A DNA stretch of 47,809 nt from SVKR01 sp963649145 (lineage in GTDB: Bacteria > Bacillota > Clostridia > Oscillospirales > Oscillospiraceae). This document shows, piece by piece, positions 17,609 to 24,056 of this stretch. The notes beneath the pieces were generated by a model, which did not search any database, was not told where the DNA came from, and was given only the letters and a program-made list of their open reading frames with translations. Position 1 is the stretch's first letter. Each line of letters starts with the position of its first letter. A program made the translations under genes and the position numbers. The DNA lies in contig CAVJGI010000004.1 of the NCBI GenBank assembly GCA_963649145.1, forward strand, positions 1-47,809, given 5' to 3'.

Positions 17609-17660
17609 TTGCTTTTTTGGTGAAAGCATGTATAATAAGCCTATCAGGAACGGCTTGTTC
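17609..17660 (+). promoter_or_regulatory. Promoter and candidate SOS operator of the lexA/umuC-like operon
   Basis: TTGCTT (17609-17614) and TATAAT (17631-17636) are 16 bp apart. Just downstream, covering the expected start of transcription, lies GAAC-GGCTT-GTTC (17648-17660). The Gram-positive SOS box is GAAC-N4-GTTC; here the gap is 5 nt, so this is a variant or a separate operator for the local repressor. Its position would block RNA polymerase when bound. Confidence 0.6.
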
Positions 17661-17683
17661 ACGATAGAACGGAGGAGCGGACG

Positions 17684-18298
17684 ATGCGGCACAAGGACCC
17701 CGCGCTCATGGAGCGCATCCGGAACGAGGCGGAGCGGTTTTACCGCGCGGAGGGGCGCAGCCCCTCGACCGGCGAGCTCGCCGCCGCGCTCGGCATTGGG
17801 CGGACGACGGTTTATAATTACCTGCGCGAGATGGACCGCCTCGGCATGATAGACTACGGCGGCGGCGAGATCGCCACGGACGCGACGCGCAAGTGCCGCG
17901 CCGGGCTCGTCTCCGTGCCGCTCGTCGGCGCGATCCCCTGCGGAACGCCGGAGGAGGAGCGCGAAAATGTGGAGGAATACGTCCAGCTGCCCGCCGCCGT
18001 TTTCGGCGGGGATGAGCTCTTTCTGCTCCGCGCCGCGGGCGACTCGATGGCGGACGCCGGCATTGCCGACGGCGACCTCGTCGTCCTCCGCCGCCAGCAG
18101 ACCGCCCGCCCCGGCGACATCGTCGCCGCCCTGACCGGGCAGGGCGAGAACACGCTCAAGCGTCTCGCCGGCCGCGACGAGACCACGGGCGAGACCGTTC
18201 TGCGCTACGAAAACCGCGAAAAATATCCGGACCGCGAGGTCCGGACAGCCCGCTGCGCCGTGCAGGGCGTGGCGAAATTCGTCATCAAGAGTCTTTGA
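17684..18298 (+). CDS. LexA/UmuD-like self-cleaving repressor (S24 peptidase)
   Basis: A 204-residue protein with a LexA-type winged helix-turn-helix (about 8-58; G-R-S-P-S-T-G-E-L-A, then G-I-G-R-T-T-V-Y-N-Y-L) and an S24 peptidase domain. Ser121 (G-D-S-M) and Lys159 (T-L-K-R-L) form the expected Ser-Lys dyad. The cleavage site is Cys86-Gly87 in I-P-C-G-T-P. LexA normally has Ala-Gly, while E. coli UmuD is cut at Cys24-Gly25, so the C-terminal half looks UmuD-like. The family represses DNA-damage genes until RecA filaments trigger autocleavage; here the cleaved form might also serve the polymerase. GGAGGAG precedes the ATG. It heads a three-gene operon with a Y-family polymerase 20 nt downstream and has a palindromic candidate operator in its own promoter. 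It could instead be the genome's general LexA; the linkage favours a local regulator. Confidence 0.85.
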   Translation: MRHKDPALMERIRNEAERFYRAEGRSPSTGELAAALGIGRTTVYNYLREMDRLGMIDYGGGEIATDATRKCRAGLVSVPLVGAIPCGTPEEERENVEEYVQLPAAVFGGDELFLLRAAGDSMADAGIADGDLVVLRRQQTARPGDIVAALTGQGENTLKRLAGRDETTGETVLRYENREKYPDREVRTARCAVQGVAKFVIKSL

Positions 18299-18318
18299 GG
18301 AAAGGGGGCGCGCCCGCC

Positions 18319-19782
18319 ATGGAGCGGCGGTATCTCGCCATTGATCTGAAATCGTTTTTCGCATCCGTGGAGTGCGTGGACCGCGGACTCGATCCGCTCG
18401 CGGCGAACCTCGTCGTGGCGGACGAGCGGCGCACGGAGAAGACCATCTGCCTCGCCGTGACGCCCTCGCTGAAAGCTTACGGCATCCCCGGCAGAGCCCG
18501 GCTTTTCGAGGTCGTCCAGCGCGTCGCGGAGGTCAACGCCCGCCGCCGCGCCGCCGCGCCGGGCGGTCGCCTTGTCCGCGAGAGCTACATGGACTCGGAC
18601 GTCCGCGCCGACCCCTCGCTCGCCCTCGGCTACCTCGTCGCGCCGCCGCGCATGGCGCGCTATATGGAGGTCAGCACCCGCGTTTACCAGATCTACCTCG
18701 GCTATGTCGCGCCGGAGGACATCCACATCTATTCCATCGACGAGGTGTTCATCGACGTGACGCACTATCTCCGCGGCGGACAGGTGACGCCGCACGAGCT
18801 CGCGCGGCGCATGATCGGCGACGTTCTGCGCGAAACGGGCGTCACCGCAACGGCGGGGATCGGCACGAATCTCTATCTCGCCAAGGTCGCGATGGACATT
18901 ATGGCAAAGCGCTGCCCGCCGGACCGCGACGGCGTGCGCATCGCGGAGCTCGACGAGCTGCGCTACCGCCGCGAGCTCTGGGACCACCGACCGCTGACGG
19001 ATTTCTGGCGCGTCGGTCCCGCCACGGCGCGCAAGCTGGAGAGCTGGGGACTGTTCACGATGGGCGACGTCGCCCGCCGCTCAGAGTTCGACGAGGAGAT
19101 CTTTTACCGCGCCTTCGGCGTGAACGCCGGGCTGCTCATCGACCACGCATGGGGCGTGGAGCCCTGCACCATTGCGGACATCAAGGCTTACCGCCCCGTG
19201 TCCACGAGCCTCAGCTCCGGGCAGGTGCTTCAGGAGCCCTATGACGTCCGCCGCGCCCGCGTCGTGCTGCGCGAGATGGCGGAGGAGCTGGCGCAGGAGC
19301 TGCTCGAAAAGGGCCTCACGACCGATCAGGTCGTGCTCGACCTCGGCTACGACGTGGAAAACCTGCTCGGCGGCAGGACTTACGCCGGCGAGATCGTCCG
19401 CGACCGCTACGGTCGCGCCGTGCCGAAGGGCGTCCACGGCAGCGAGAATCTGCCGGAGCGCTCCGCCTCCGCGCGGCGCATCACCGCCGCCGCGCTCGCG
19501 GTGTTCGACCGCATCATGGACCCCGCGCTGCTTCTGCGGCGCATCACGCTCAGCCTGACCCGCACCGCCCCGGAGAGCGACTCCCCCGCCCCGGTCCAGC
19601 TCGATCTTTTCTCCGACGCGGAGTCGGACGCCGACGCGCTCGCGCGCGAAAAGCGCCGCCAGCAGGCGGTCTCCGCCATCCGGCAGCGCTACGGGAAAAA
19701 CGCGATACTCCACGGCACAAATTTCGACGAGGGCGCAACGGGCCGCGAGCGCCATGGTCAGATCGGAGGGCACAAGGCATGA
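18319..19782 (+). CDS. Y-family translesion DNA polymerase (UmuC/UvrX/DinB-like)
   Basis: A 487-residue error-prone polymerase. The start at 18319 (M-E-R-R-Y-L-A-I-D) follows AAAGGGGG. The metal-binding carboxylates are visible: Asp9 in A-I-D-L-K-S-F-F-A-S-V-E and Asp141-Glu142 in Y-S-I-D-E-V-F-I-D. A helix-hairpin-helix region and a little-finger domain follow. Near the end, Q-L-D-L-F (427-431) matches the beta-clamp binding motif. The family copies past DNA lesions. The gene lies 20 nt after a self-cleaving repressor and overlaps a YolD-like gene by 4 nt, the layout of a damage-induced mutagenesis cassette. It resembles the Gram-positive UvrX/UmuC branch more than housekeeping DinB because of that context, but branch assignment needs a tree. 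Confidence 0.93.
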   Translation: MERRYLAIDLKSFFASVECVDRGLDPLAANLVVADERRTEKTICLAVTPSLKAYGIPGRARLFEVVQRVAEVNARRRAAAPGGRLVRESYMDSDVRADPSLALGYLVAPPRMARYMEVSTRVYQIYLGYVAPEDIHIYSIDEVFIDVTHYLRGGQVTPHELARRMIGDVLRETGVTATAGIGTNLYLAKVAMDIMAKRCPPDRDGVRIAELDELRYRRELWDHRPLTDFWRVGPATARKLESWGLFTMGDVARRSEFDEEIFYRAFGVNAGLLIDHAWGVEPCTIADIKAYRPVSTSLSSGQVLQEPYDVRRARVVLREMAEELAQELLEKGLTTDQVVLDLGYDVENLLGGRTYAGEIVRDRYGRAVPKGVHGSENLPERSASARRITAAALAVFDRIMDPALLLRRITLSLTRTAPESDSPAPVQLDLFSDAESDADALAREKRRQQAVSAIRQRYGKNAILHGTNFDEGATGRERHGQIGGHKA

Positions 19783-19988
19783 AAGCCAAAGCGTGGGATT
19801 ACGCCGCGATACTCCACCATCCCCGCCCGCGCTCGGAGCGACACCGCCCCGTCCCGAACGCCGAGCGCGCCATCCAGTTCGCCCCCTTCGCCGCCCTCAC
19901 CGGTCTCGACGAAGCCATGGACTCCGCCGCCGCCCAACTCGCCCGGGGCCTCGCGGAGGAGGCGGAGGACGGCGCGGAGAGTGTATAA
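19779..19988 (+). CDS. YolD-like small protein of the mutagenesis operon
   Basis: A 69-residue protein whose ATG overlaps the polymerase stop codon (ATGA), so the two are translationally coupled. The core R-A-I-Q-F-A-P-F-A-A-L-T-G-L-D-E-A is the signature of YolD-like proteins found next to UmuC/UvrX polymerases in Firmicutes. They are thought to act with the polymerase, perhaps as a small UmuD-like partner; the biochemical role is not settled. The tail is Ala/Glu-rich. After the stop codon only a weak AT-rich 6-bp hairpin (19994-20011) separates it from the convergent gene. Confidence 0.85.
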   Translation: MKAKAWDYAAILHHPRPRSERHRPVPNAERAIQFAPFAALTGLDEAMDSAAAQLARGLAEEAEDGAESV

Positions 19989-20016
19989 ATATTCAATATT
20001 TTCGGATATTGCTGCT

Positions 20017-20820
20017 TTATTGAATCCTGTTCCCGGCTTTGGAGCAGCGCATCGCTTCCTTGCAGTACGCCGACAGGTTGACGATCCAGACAAAGCAGAC
20101 CGCGAGCGACGGCAGGAACCCGATATCAAACTCCAGCGCGCAGACCGCAAGCGCGACGGACAAGCCAGTGCAGACCGCATTCGTCGCGGAATAAGCCCTG
20201 AACGCGCACTTGCCCACCACGTTCTTCTCGGCTTCGTCGCAGTCGTCCAGCCACTTTTTGCGAAAGTGCATATCATAGACGGACGCTTTCTTTTCGGGAT
20301 TTGTCAGCTTGGCGGTGTCCACGCACTTCTGCTGGAAAACGATCGCCTCCGCCAGAATGACGAGGAAGGCGACGATACCGACGGAAAGCAGCCTGCCCCC
20401 TTCCCCGCTGTCAAATGCCGCAAAGCCCTTCGAGTAAGTCGCCGCGATCAAGAAATAAGAGAGGATCAGCGCGGCGCTCGTGACCCAGATCGCGGCGGAC
20501 AGCTTTCTGTCGATCGCGTCCGAGCTGTCCTCGTCCTCGCCGTCCCACGCCGCGGCGAGCTTCTTTGCGCTCCGATAGAGCGGGATGCAGACCACCGGCA
20601 CGATGACCGCCGCCGCAAGCAGCAGCCACGGGGCAATGTGCGTTCCGAAAAACGCCCCCGCTTCCTGCAAGGCGCCGACCAGCCGCCCCATCCCGCCCCT
20701 CGACCAACCGTAACCGGAATAATAACCGATCACGCCGCCGATGACCGCGCACGCGGCGGCAAACAGCAAAAACTTCGGCAGCGCCCGCCGATTTGCCTGC
20801 CTGATCTCATTGTTCTTCAT
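20017..20820 (-). CDS. DUF3169-type membrane protein
   Basis: A 267-residue membrane protein with about six hydrophobic segments: about 15-35 (A-A-C-A-V-I-G-G-V-I-G-Y), 64-82, 112-130, 146-165, and a closing pair near 215-255. A charged cytoplasmic segment rich in Lys and Asp (about 165-205) lies between the pairs. Size, layout and the partner gene match DUF3169 proteins, which are regularly encoded just after a small XRE regulator in Clostridia. Its start overlaps the upstream regulator by 14 bp, so the two are co-translated. The function of the family is unknown; a sensor or transporter accessory role is possible. Confidence 0.7.
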   Translation of the reverse strand: MKNNEIRQANRRALPKFLLFAAACAVIGGVIGYYSGYGWSRGGMGRLVGALQEAGAFFGTHIAPWLLLAAAVIVPVVCIPLYRSAKKLAAAWDGEDEDSSDAIDRKLSAAIWVTSAALILSYFLIAATYSKGFAAFDSGEGGRLLSVGIVAFLVILAEAIVFQQKCVDTAKLTNPEKKASVYDMHFRKKWLDDCDEAEKNVVGKCAFRAYSATNAVCTGLSVALAVCALEFDIGFLPSLAVCFVWIVNLSAYCKEAMRCSKAGNRIQ

Positions 20821-21028
20821 CTTCCGCTTCCTCCTGTAAATAGAAAATTTCCTCGACCGAAACGCCGCAGACCTTCGCGATCGTCAGCGCAAGCGTAACG
20901 GACGGCGAGTAATCGCCGCGCTCGATCAGGCTGATCGTCTGCCGCGACACACCGCATAAGCTCCCCATTTCCTGTTGATTGACGTTCAGAACAGCCCTGA
21001 ACACCTTCACGCGATTCCGCAGTATCAT
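20807..21028 (-). CDS. Small XRE-family transcriptional regulator
   Basis: A 73-residue Cro/CI-type helix-turn-helix protein that is almost all DNA-binding domain: N-Q-Q-E-M-G-S-L-C-G-V-S-R-Q-T-I-S-L-I-E-R-G-D. The start at 21028 (M-I-L-R-N-R-V) is chosen because GGAGGTGCT lies just upstream and the longer frame would include promoter sequence. Such one-domain regulators are typically followed by a DUF3169 membrane protein, as here. Repeated TGTCATT half-sites in its promoter suggest autoregulation. Confidence 0.88.
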   Translation of the reverse strand: MILRNRVKVFRAVLNVNQQEMGSLCGVSRQTISLIERGDYSPSVTLALTIAKVCGVSVEEIFYLQEEAEDEEQ

Positions 21029-21062
21029 ACAGCACCTCCGGTCGACAGATTTATTTGTCCGA

Positions 21063-21117
21063 ATGACAAACATCATTGTCATTTCGCATTATACTCCTGT
21101 CATTCTCCAAAAGTCAA
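21063..21117 (-). promoter_or_regulatory. Promoter and candidate autoregulatory operator of the XRE gene
   Basis: On the minus strand TTGACT (21117-21112) and TATAAT (21093-21088) lie 18 bp apart. Just downstream an inverted repeat with 7-bp arms, AATGACA (21062-21068) and TGTCATT (21077-21083), covers the transcription start region. A third TGTCATT (21098-21104) lies in the spacer. Three half-sites in 45 bp fit binding by the small XRE protein. Confidence 0.65.
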
Positions 21118-21180
21118 GAGGGTCCGCGAAAAAATTTTCAAAGGCAGCAAAAGGTCCCCCCCTTCTATCGCGTGATGCTA

Positions 21181-21209
21181 TGGACATTTCTCTCCGACCG
21201 GTGTATAAT
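21181..21209 (+). promoter_or_regulatory. Promoter of the GNAT gene
   Basis: TGGACA (21181-21186) and TATAAT (21204-21209) are separated by 17 bp. A short leader with AAGGGG follows. It is divergent from the XRE promoter. Confidence 0.75.
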
Positions 21210-21241
21210 GAGCTTTTTATGAGAAAAAAGGGGTGTATCTT

Positions 21242-21790
21242 ATGGACTTTGAACCGAAAAGCTTTCTTCTGCGCGACGGGCGGACGGCGGTGCTGCGTGC
21301 GCCGCGGCGGGAGGACGCGGCGGAGATGAATCGCTATCTGCGCACCTGCTCCGGGGAGACGGACTTTCTGCTGCGCACGCCGGAGGAATGCGTCGAGAGT
21401 GAGGAGCAGGAGGCGGCTTATCTGGAAAAGGTCCTCGCCGACCCGGACACGCTGATGATCCTCTGCGAGGTTTGCGGCGAGATCGCGGGCAACTGCTGCA
21501 TCGGCTTCGGCGTCCGCCGGAAAACCAGCCACCGCGGGCACATCGGCATCGGACTTTACCGCAAATTTTGGGGTCTCGGCATCGGCACGCGGCTTTTCGC
21601 CGAGATGGAATCCGCCGCCCGTGCCCGCGGTGCGGAGCAGCTGGAGCTGGAGTTCATCGAGGGCAACGACCGCGCACGCGCGCTCTACGAAAAATGCGGC
21701 TTCCGCATCGTGAGCGAGCACCCGAACGCCATTCACCAGCCCGACGGCAGGCGGTGCAGCGAGTTTTTGATGATAAAAGAGCTAACTTAA
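21242..21790 (+). CDS. GNAT-family N-acetyltransferase
   Basis: A 182-residue acetyltransferase. The ATG at 21242 is preferred to the GTG at 21233 because AAGGGG lies 8 nt before it. The GNAT fold is visible: strand beta-4 (R-G-H-I-G-I-G-L-Y), the acetyl-CoA pyrophosphate loop (F-W-G-L-G-I-G-T-R-L-F), and the C-terminal motif E-G-N-D-R-A-R-A-L-Y-E-K-C-G-F. It transfers an acetyl group from acetyl-CoA to an amine; the substrate cannot be inferred. It has its own promoter and terminator, so it is a one-gene unit. Confidence 0.9.
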   Translation: MDFEPKSFLLRDGRTAVLRAPRREDAAEMNRYLRTCSGETDFLLRTPEECVESEEQEAAYLEKVLADPDTLMILCEVCGEIAGNCCIGFGVRRKTSHRGHIGIGLYRKFWGLGIGTRLFAEMESAARARGAEQLELEFIEGNDRARALYEKCGFRIVSEHPNAIHQPDGRRCSEFLMIKELT

Positions 21791-21797
21791 AAGAACG

Positions 21798-21840
21798 AAC
21801 CGGGTCCGCACCGTTCTGGTGCGGACCCGGTTTATTTTTT
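21798..21840. terminator. Bidirectional terminator between convergent acetyltransferase genes
   Basis: A perfect 15-bp GC-rich stem (21798-21812 with 21818-21832) closes on GTTCT and is followed on the plus strand by TTATTTTTT. The minus strand shows a weaker T-rich tail, so it can serve both genes. Confidence 0.92.
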
Positions 21841-22715
21841 CATCTCGGTATCCTGACGTAATGCTCCGTCTCGTCCGAATGATGGATCGTTCCCCCGCAG
21901 CGGAGCATGGCGCGGAGGGAGGGCTCGTTCGTTCTGAGGCAGGAGAGGTAAATTTCGTCCTCGACAAAATCCGGCAGACTGCGCAGGGCGTCCGCCGCGA
22001 GCGCGAGACCGCGGCTCGCGTAGCCCCTGCCGCGGCGGTCCGGGCGGACGGCGTAGCCGATGTGTCCGGCACCGGCGGCGAGTGCGGGCGTCAGATAGTG
22101 GCGTACATTGAACACCGCGACCGCCTCGCCGCGGTCCCAGAGCAGATATTTCGTGTCCGCCACGCGACCCGGCGCAAGCCCGATCCCCTCCGCGGCGCGC
22201 TGCATCTGCGGCAGTGCCTCCGCGCGGTAAGTCTCGTAATCGCAGCCGAACCAGCGATTTTCCCAGCGGTTTTCCGGCGGCGTGTCGCGGAAAAGCACCC
22301 ATTCGCGCGCCGGGTCTCCGGCTCCCGCAGGACGCAGCGCCAGCGGCGGCAGCGCCGCCTCGATGAGCGCCACGTCGCGCAGATCCTTTTCGCGTCCGAG
22401 CGCACGCTTCATCGCGCAGAGCCCGTCCAATGTCACGGCGGGCACGCCGCAGACCGCCGTCACGGGCCCGATGCGGTAATTTTCAAAGATCTCCACATCG
22501 TCCCCGATATGAAACGCGCGCGTCCCGTCCGGAAACCGCTCCGGCGCATACTGCCGCTCCAGCCGGTCCGCGAGCACCGGCGTGCAGCCGAGGTCGATGT
22601 CATGCGTCCGCTCCCGCAGCCCGTAAAGCACCATCGCCGCCCCCGCAACGACCCAACACTCCCCCGCGTCCAGCCCCAGCGAAGCAAGGCGGGTCAGAAT
22701 ATCCTGTTTTGTCAT
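21840..22715 (-). CDS. Nucleotidyltransferase-like / GNAT acetyltransferase fusion
   Basis: A 291-residue two-domain protein. The N-terminal half (about 1-130) resembles small nucleotidyltransferases: G-A-A-M-V-L-Y-G-L-R-E-R-T-H-D-I-D-L carries the expected small-residue turn and D-x-D metal motif. Related stand-alone domains occur in toxin-antitoxin loci and in antibiotic nucleotidyltransferases. The C-terminal half (about 135-291) is a GNAT domain with G-H-I-G-Y-A-V-R-P and the acetyl-CoA loop R-R-G-R-G-Y-A-S. GGAGG precedes the ATG. The gene starts 13 nt after hicB, so it is probably the third gene of the hicAB operon. It may be a stress or defence accessory protein or a bifunctional modifying enzyme; the fusion itself is plain in the sequence, the role is not. 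Confidence 0.8.
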   Translation of the reverse strand: MTKQDILTRLASLGLDAGECWVVAGAAMVLYGLRERTHDIDLGCTPVLADRLERQYAPERFPDGTRAFHIGDDVEIFENYRIGPVTAVCGVPAVTLDGLCAMKRALGREKDLRDVALIEAALPPLALRPAGAGDPAREWVLFRDTPPENRWENRWFGCDYETYRAEALPQMQRAAEGIGLAPGRVADTKYLLWDRGEAVAVFNVRHYLTPALAAGAGHIGYAVRPDRRGRGYASRGLALAADALRSLPDFVEDEIYLSCLRTNEPSLRAMLRCGGTIHHSDETEHYVRIPR

Positions 22716-22728
22716 AGGTGGGTCCTCC

Positions 22729-23091
22729 TCAGCCGGCGGCAGCGGCGTCGTTTTTGGAGAGCAGGTAGACGCAGTACTGGTTCATACTGACACCCTCGCG
22801 GCGCGCGTGCTCCGTCAGGGAGCGGTGGAGGCTCCGCGGGAGGCGCAGCTTGAACTGACCGGAATAGTGCTCCAGATCGTCCGGCTCGCGAATGGGGACG
22901 CCGTCCTCGATCGCCGCTTCCAGCCACGCGCGCTTCGCGTCAAGCGCATTGGCAACCGCGCGCTCCAGCGTTTCCCCGGTGGTGATGCAGCCGGGAAGCT
23001 CCGGGTAAGCCGCGACGAAGCCGCCCTCCTCCCGGTCCTCCACGATCTCAAGTCGGTAGGGCATTTGCAGATATTCATTCAAGGTTTTCAT
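22729..23091 (-). CDS. hicB: HicB-family antitoxin
   Basis: A 120-residue antitoxin. The N-terminal partially degraded RNase-H-like fold is recognisable from E-E-G-G-F-V-A-A-Y-P-E-L-P-G-C-I-T-T-G-E-T, the HicB hallmark. The C-terminus (about 78-115; L-R-L-P-R-S-L-H-R-S-L) looks like a ribbon-helix-helix DNA-binding domain used for autoregulation. It overlaps the toxin gene by 4 nt (ATGA), the usual hicA-hicB order. HicB binds and blocks HicA and represses the promoter. Confidence 0.93.
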   Translation of the reverse strand: MKTLNEYLQMPYRLEIVEDREEGGFVAAYPELPGCITTGETLERAVANALDAKRAWLEAAIEDGVPIREPDDLEHYSGQFKLRLPRSLHRSLTEHARREGVSMNQYCVYLLSKNDAAAAG

Positions 23092-23333
23092 TCTTCATTT
23101 CCCTCGCTTTCCACAACCTCGCGGACCATTTCCACATAAATTTTCTTGATCGGTTCGTGCTTCGGCACCGTGATCGGGCGGCAGCCGGGCTTCCGAAACG
23201 TATAGTGGCTGCTCCCGCCGCGCGGCGCGGTCATCGTGTAGCCATAAAACTCCAAAACGCGCCGCAGCTCCTCAAAACGCAGTTCCTTGGACAACGCGCA
23301 GATCTTTTCCAGTAGTTTTTCCCATTTTGACAC
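23088..23333 (-). CDS. hicA: HicA-family mRNA interferase toxin
   Basis: An 81-residue toxin of the double-stranded-RNA-binding fold. The GTG start at 23333 (V-S-K-W-E-K-L) is chosen because AAAGGGGG lies 7 nt upstream. The active-site His is in G-G-S-S-H-Y-T-F, followed by I-T-V-P-K-H at the C-terminal side, both typical of HicA. It cleaves mRNA when free of HicB. A near-perfect promoter lies immediately upstream. Confidence 0.92.
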   Translation of the reverse strand: MSKWEKLLEKICALSKELRFEELRRVLEFYGYTMTAPRGGSSHYTFRKPGCRPITVPKHEPIKKIYVEMVREVVESEGNEE

Positions 23334-23354
23334 CCTTACGCCCCCTTTGTGTTT

Positions 23355-23383
23355 ATTATATGTGGTATCGCATTTGGTGTCAA
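23355..23383 (-). promoter_or_regulatory. Consensus promoter of hicAB
   Basis: On the minus strand a perfect TTGACA (23383-23378) and perfect TATAAT (23360-23355) are 17 bp apart. Such a strong promoter fits a tightly autorepressed toxin-antitoxin operon. Confidence 0.92.
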
Positions 23384-23391
23384 GCATTTTT

Positions 23392-23429
23392 AAAAAACCG
23401 CCCCGGCTGCGCTATGCGCAGCCGGGGCG
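23392..23429 (-). terminator. Terminator of the guaA-side operon
   Basis: A perfect 14-bp GC stem (23399-23412 with 23416-23429) with a TAT loop is followed on the minus strand by GGTTTTTT. It ends the long minus-strand array that starts at glnN and insulates hicAB. Confidence 0.92.
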
Positions 23430-23441
23430 AACGGCATTTTT

Positions 23442-23528
23442 TCACAGTCCGATCACGCCGCAGGCGTAGAGAATTTCAAAGAGCGCGGCAAATTGCCGGA
23501 TGCGGCTATCCTCCAGGAGGCGCTCCAT
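23442..23528 (-). CDS. Small ORF of 28 codons with a strong ribosome-binding site
   Basis: An ATG at 23528 opens a 28-codon frame beginning M-E-R-L-L-E-D-S-R-I-R-Q-F and ending Y-A-C-G-V-I-G-L. GGAGGAGGAG lies 6 nt upstream, better than the sites of several large genes here. It sits between the 2H phosphoesterase (17 nt away) and the operon terminator, so it would be the last gene of the transcript. The amphipathic start and hydrophobic end suggest a small membrane-associated peptide. I do not recognise it; conservation in relatives would decide whether it is real. Confidence 0.45.
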   Translation of the reverse strand: MERLLEDSRIRQFAALFEILYACGVIGL

Positions 23529-23545
23529 CGGTGGCTCCTCCTCCG

Positions 23546-24049
23546 TTACAGCGCGATTTTGTCGATGATCTCGTAGCCCGTTTCCGTGACCTTTGAAAAC
23601 TCGATGCCCGTGACTTCCGCCGTGAACGGAGAAAACATCTCCCGCATCGCACGGCAGACCCGCGGCAGCTCCGTCTGCGGATGATAGAGCAGCGTGATAT
23701 GCGGGAGCCAGTCGCCGCCGCGCGTCCATGGGTCCAGAAACGCGCCGTACCGCGCCGCGATCTCGTCGTGCAGGCTCAGCAGCGTCCCGCTTTTCTCCGG
23801 CAGCGCCGCGATGATGGATGTCGCCTGCAAAACCTCGACTTTTTCAACGCGGACGGAAAAGCGGTTTACGCCTTCCAGCAGCGCCCTGCACCCCGCGGCA
23901 AATCCCGCATCGTCCTCCGGCGTGTAAGCCGCGAGTGTGATGTGTCCATACACCGGCGCGGGACGCAGCCCGAAGGCAGCCGCGGCGCCCTGAAGCCCCA
24001 GCAGCCGCTCCGTCGCCCCGGCATCCAGCTTCGCGATCACGCACAGCAT
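23546..24049 (-). CDS. 2H phosphoesterase (LigT / 2'-5' RNA ligase-like)
   Basis: A 167-residue protein with the two H-x-T motifs that define the 2H family: His36-x-Thr38 (G-H-I-T-L) and His117-x-Thr119 (P-H-I-T-L). Relatives act on 2',3'-cyclic phosphates of RNA or nucleotides; the substrate here is unknown. It starts 7 nt after guaA, so it is co-transcribed with it and its ribosome-binding site overlaps the end of guaA. Length is usual for bacterial YjcG/LigT-like proteins. Confidence 0.8.
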   Translation of the reverse strand: MLCVIAKLDAGATERLLGLQGAAAAFGLRPAPVYGHITLAAYTPEDDAGFAAGCRALLEGVNRFSVRVEKVEVLQATSIIAALPEKSGTLLSLHDEIAARYGAFLDPWTRGGDWLPHITLLYHPQTELPRVCRAMREMFSPFTAEVTGIEFSKVTETGYEIIDKIAL

Positions 24050-24056
24050 AGGCGGG

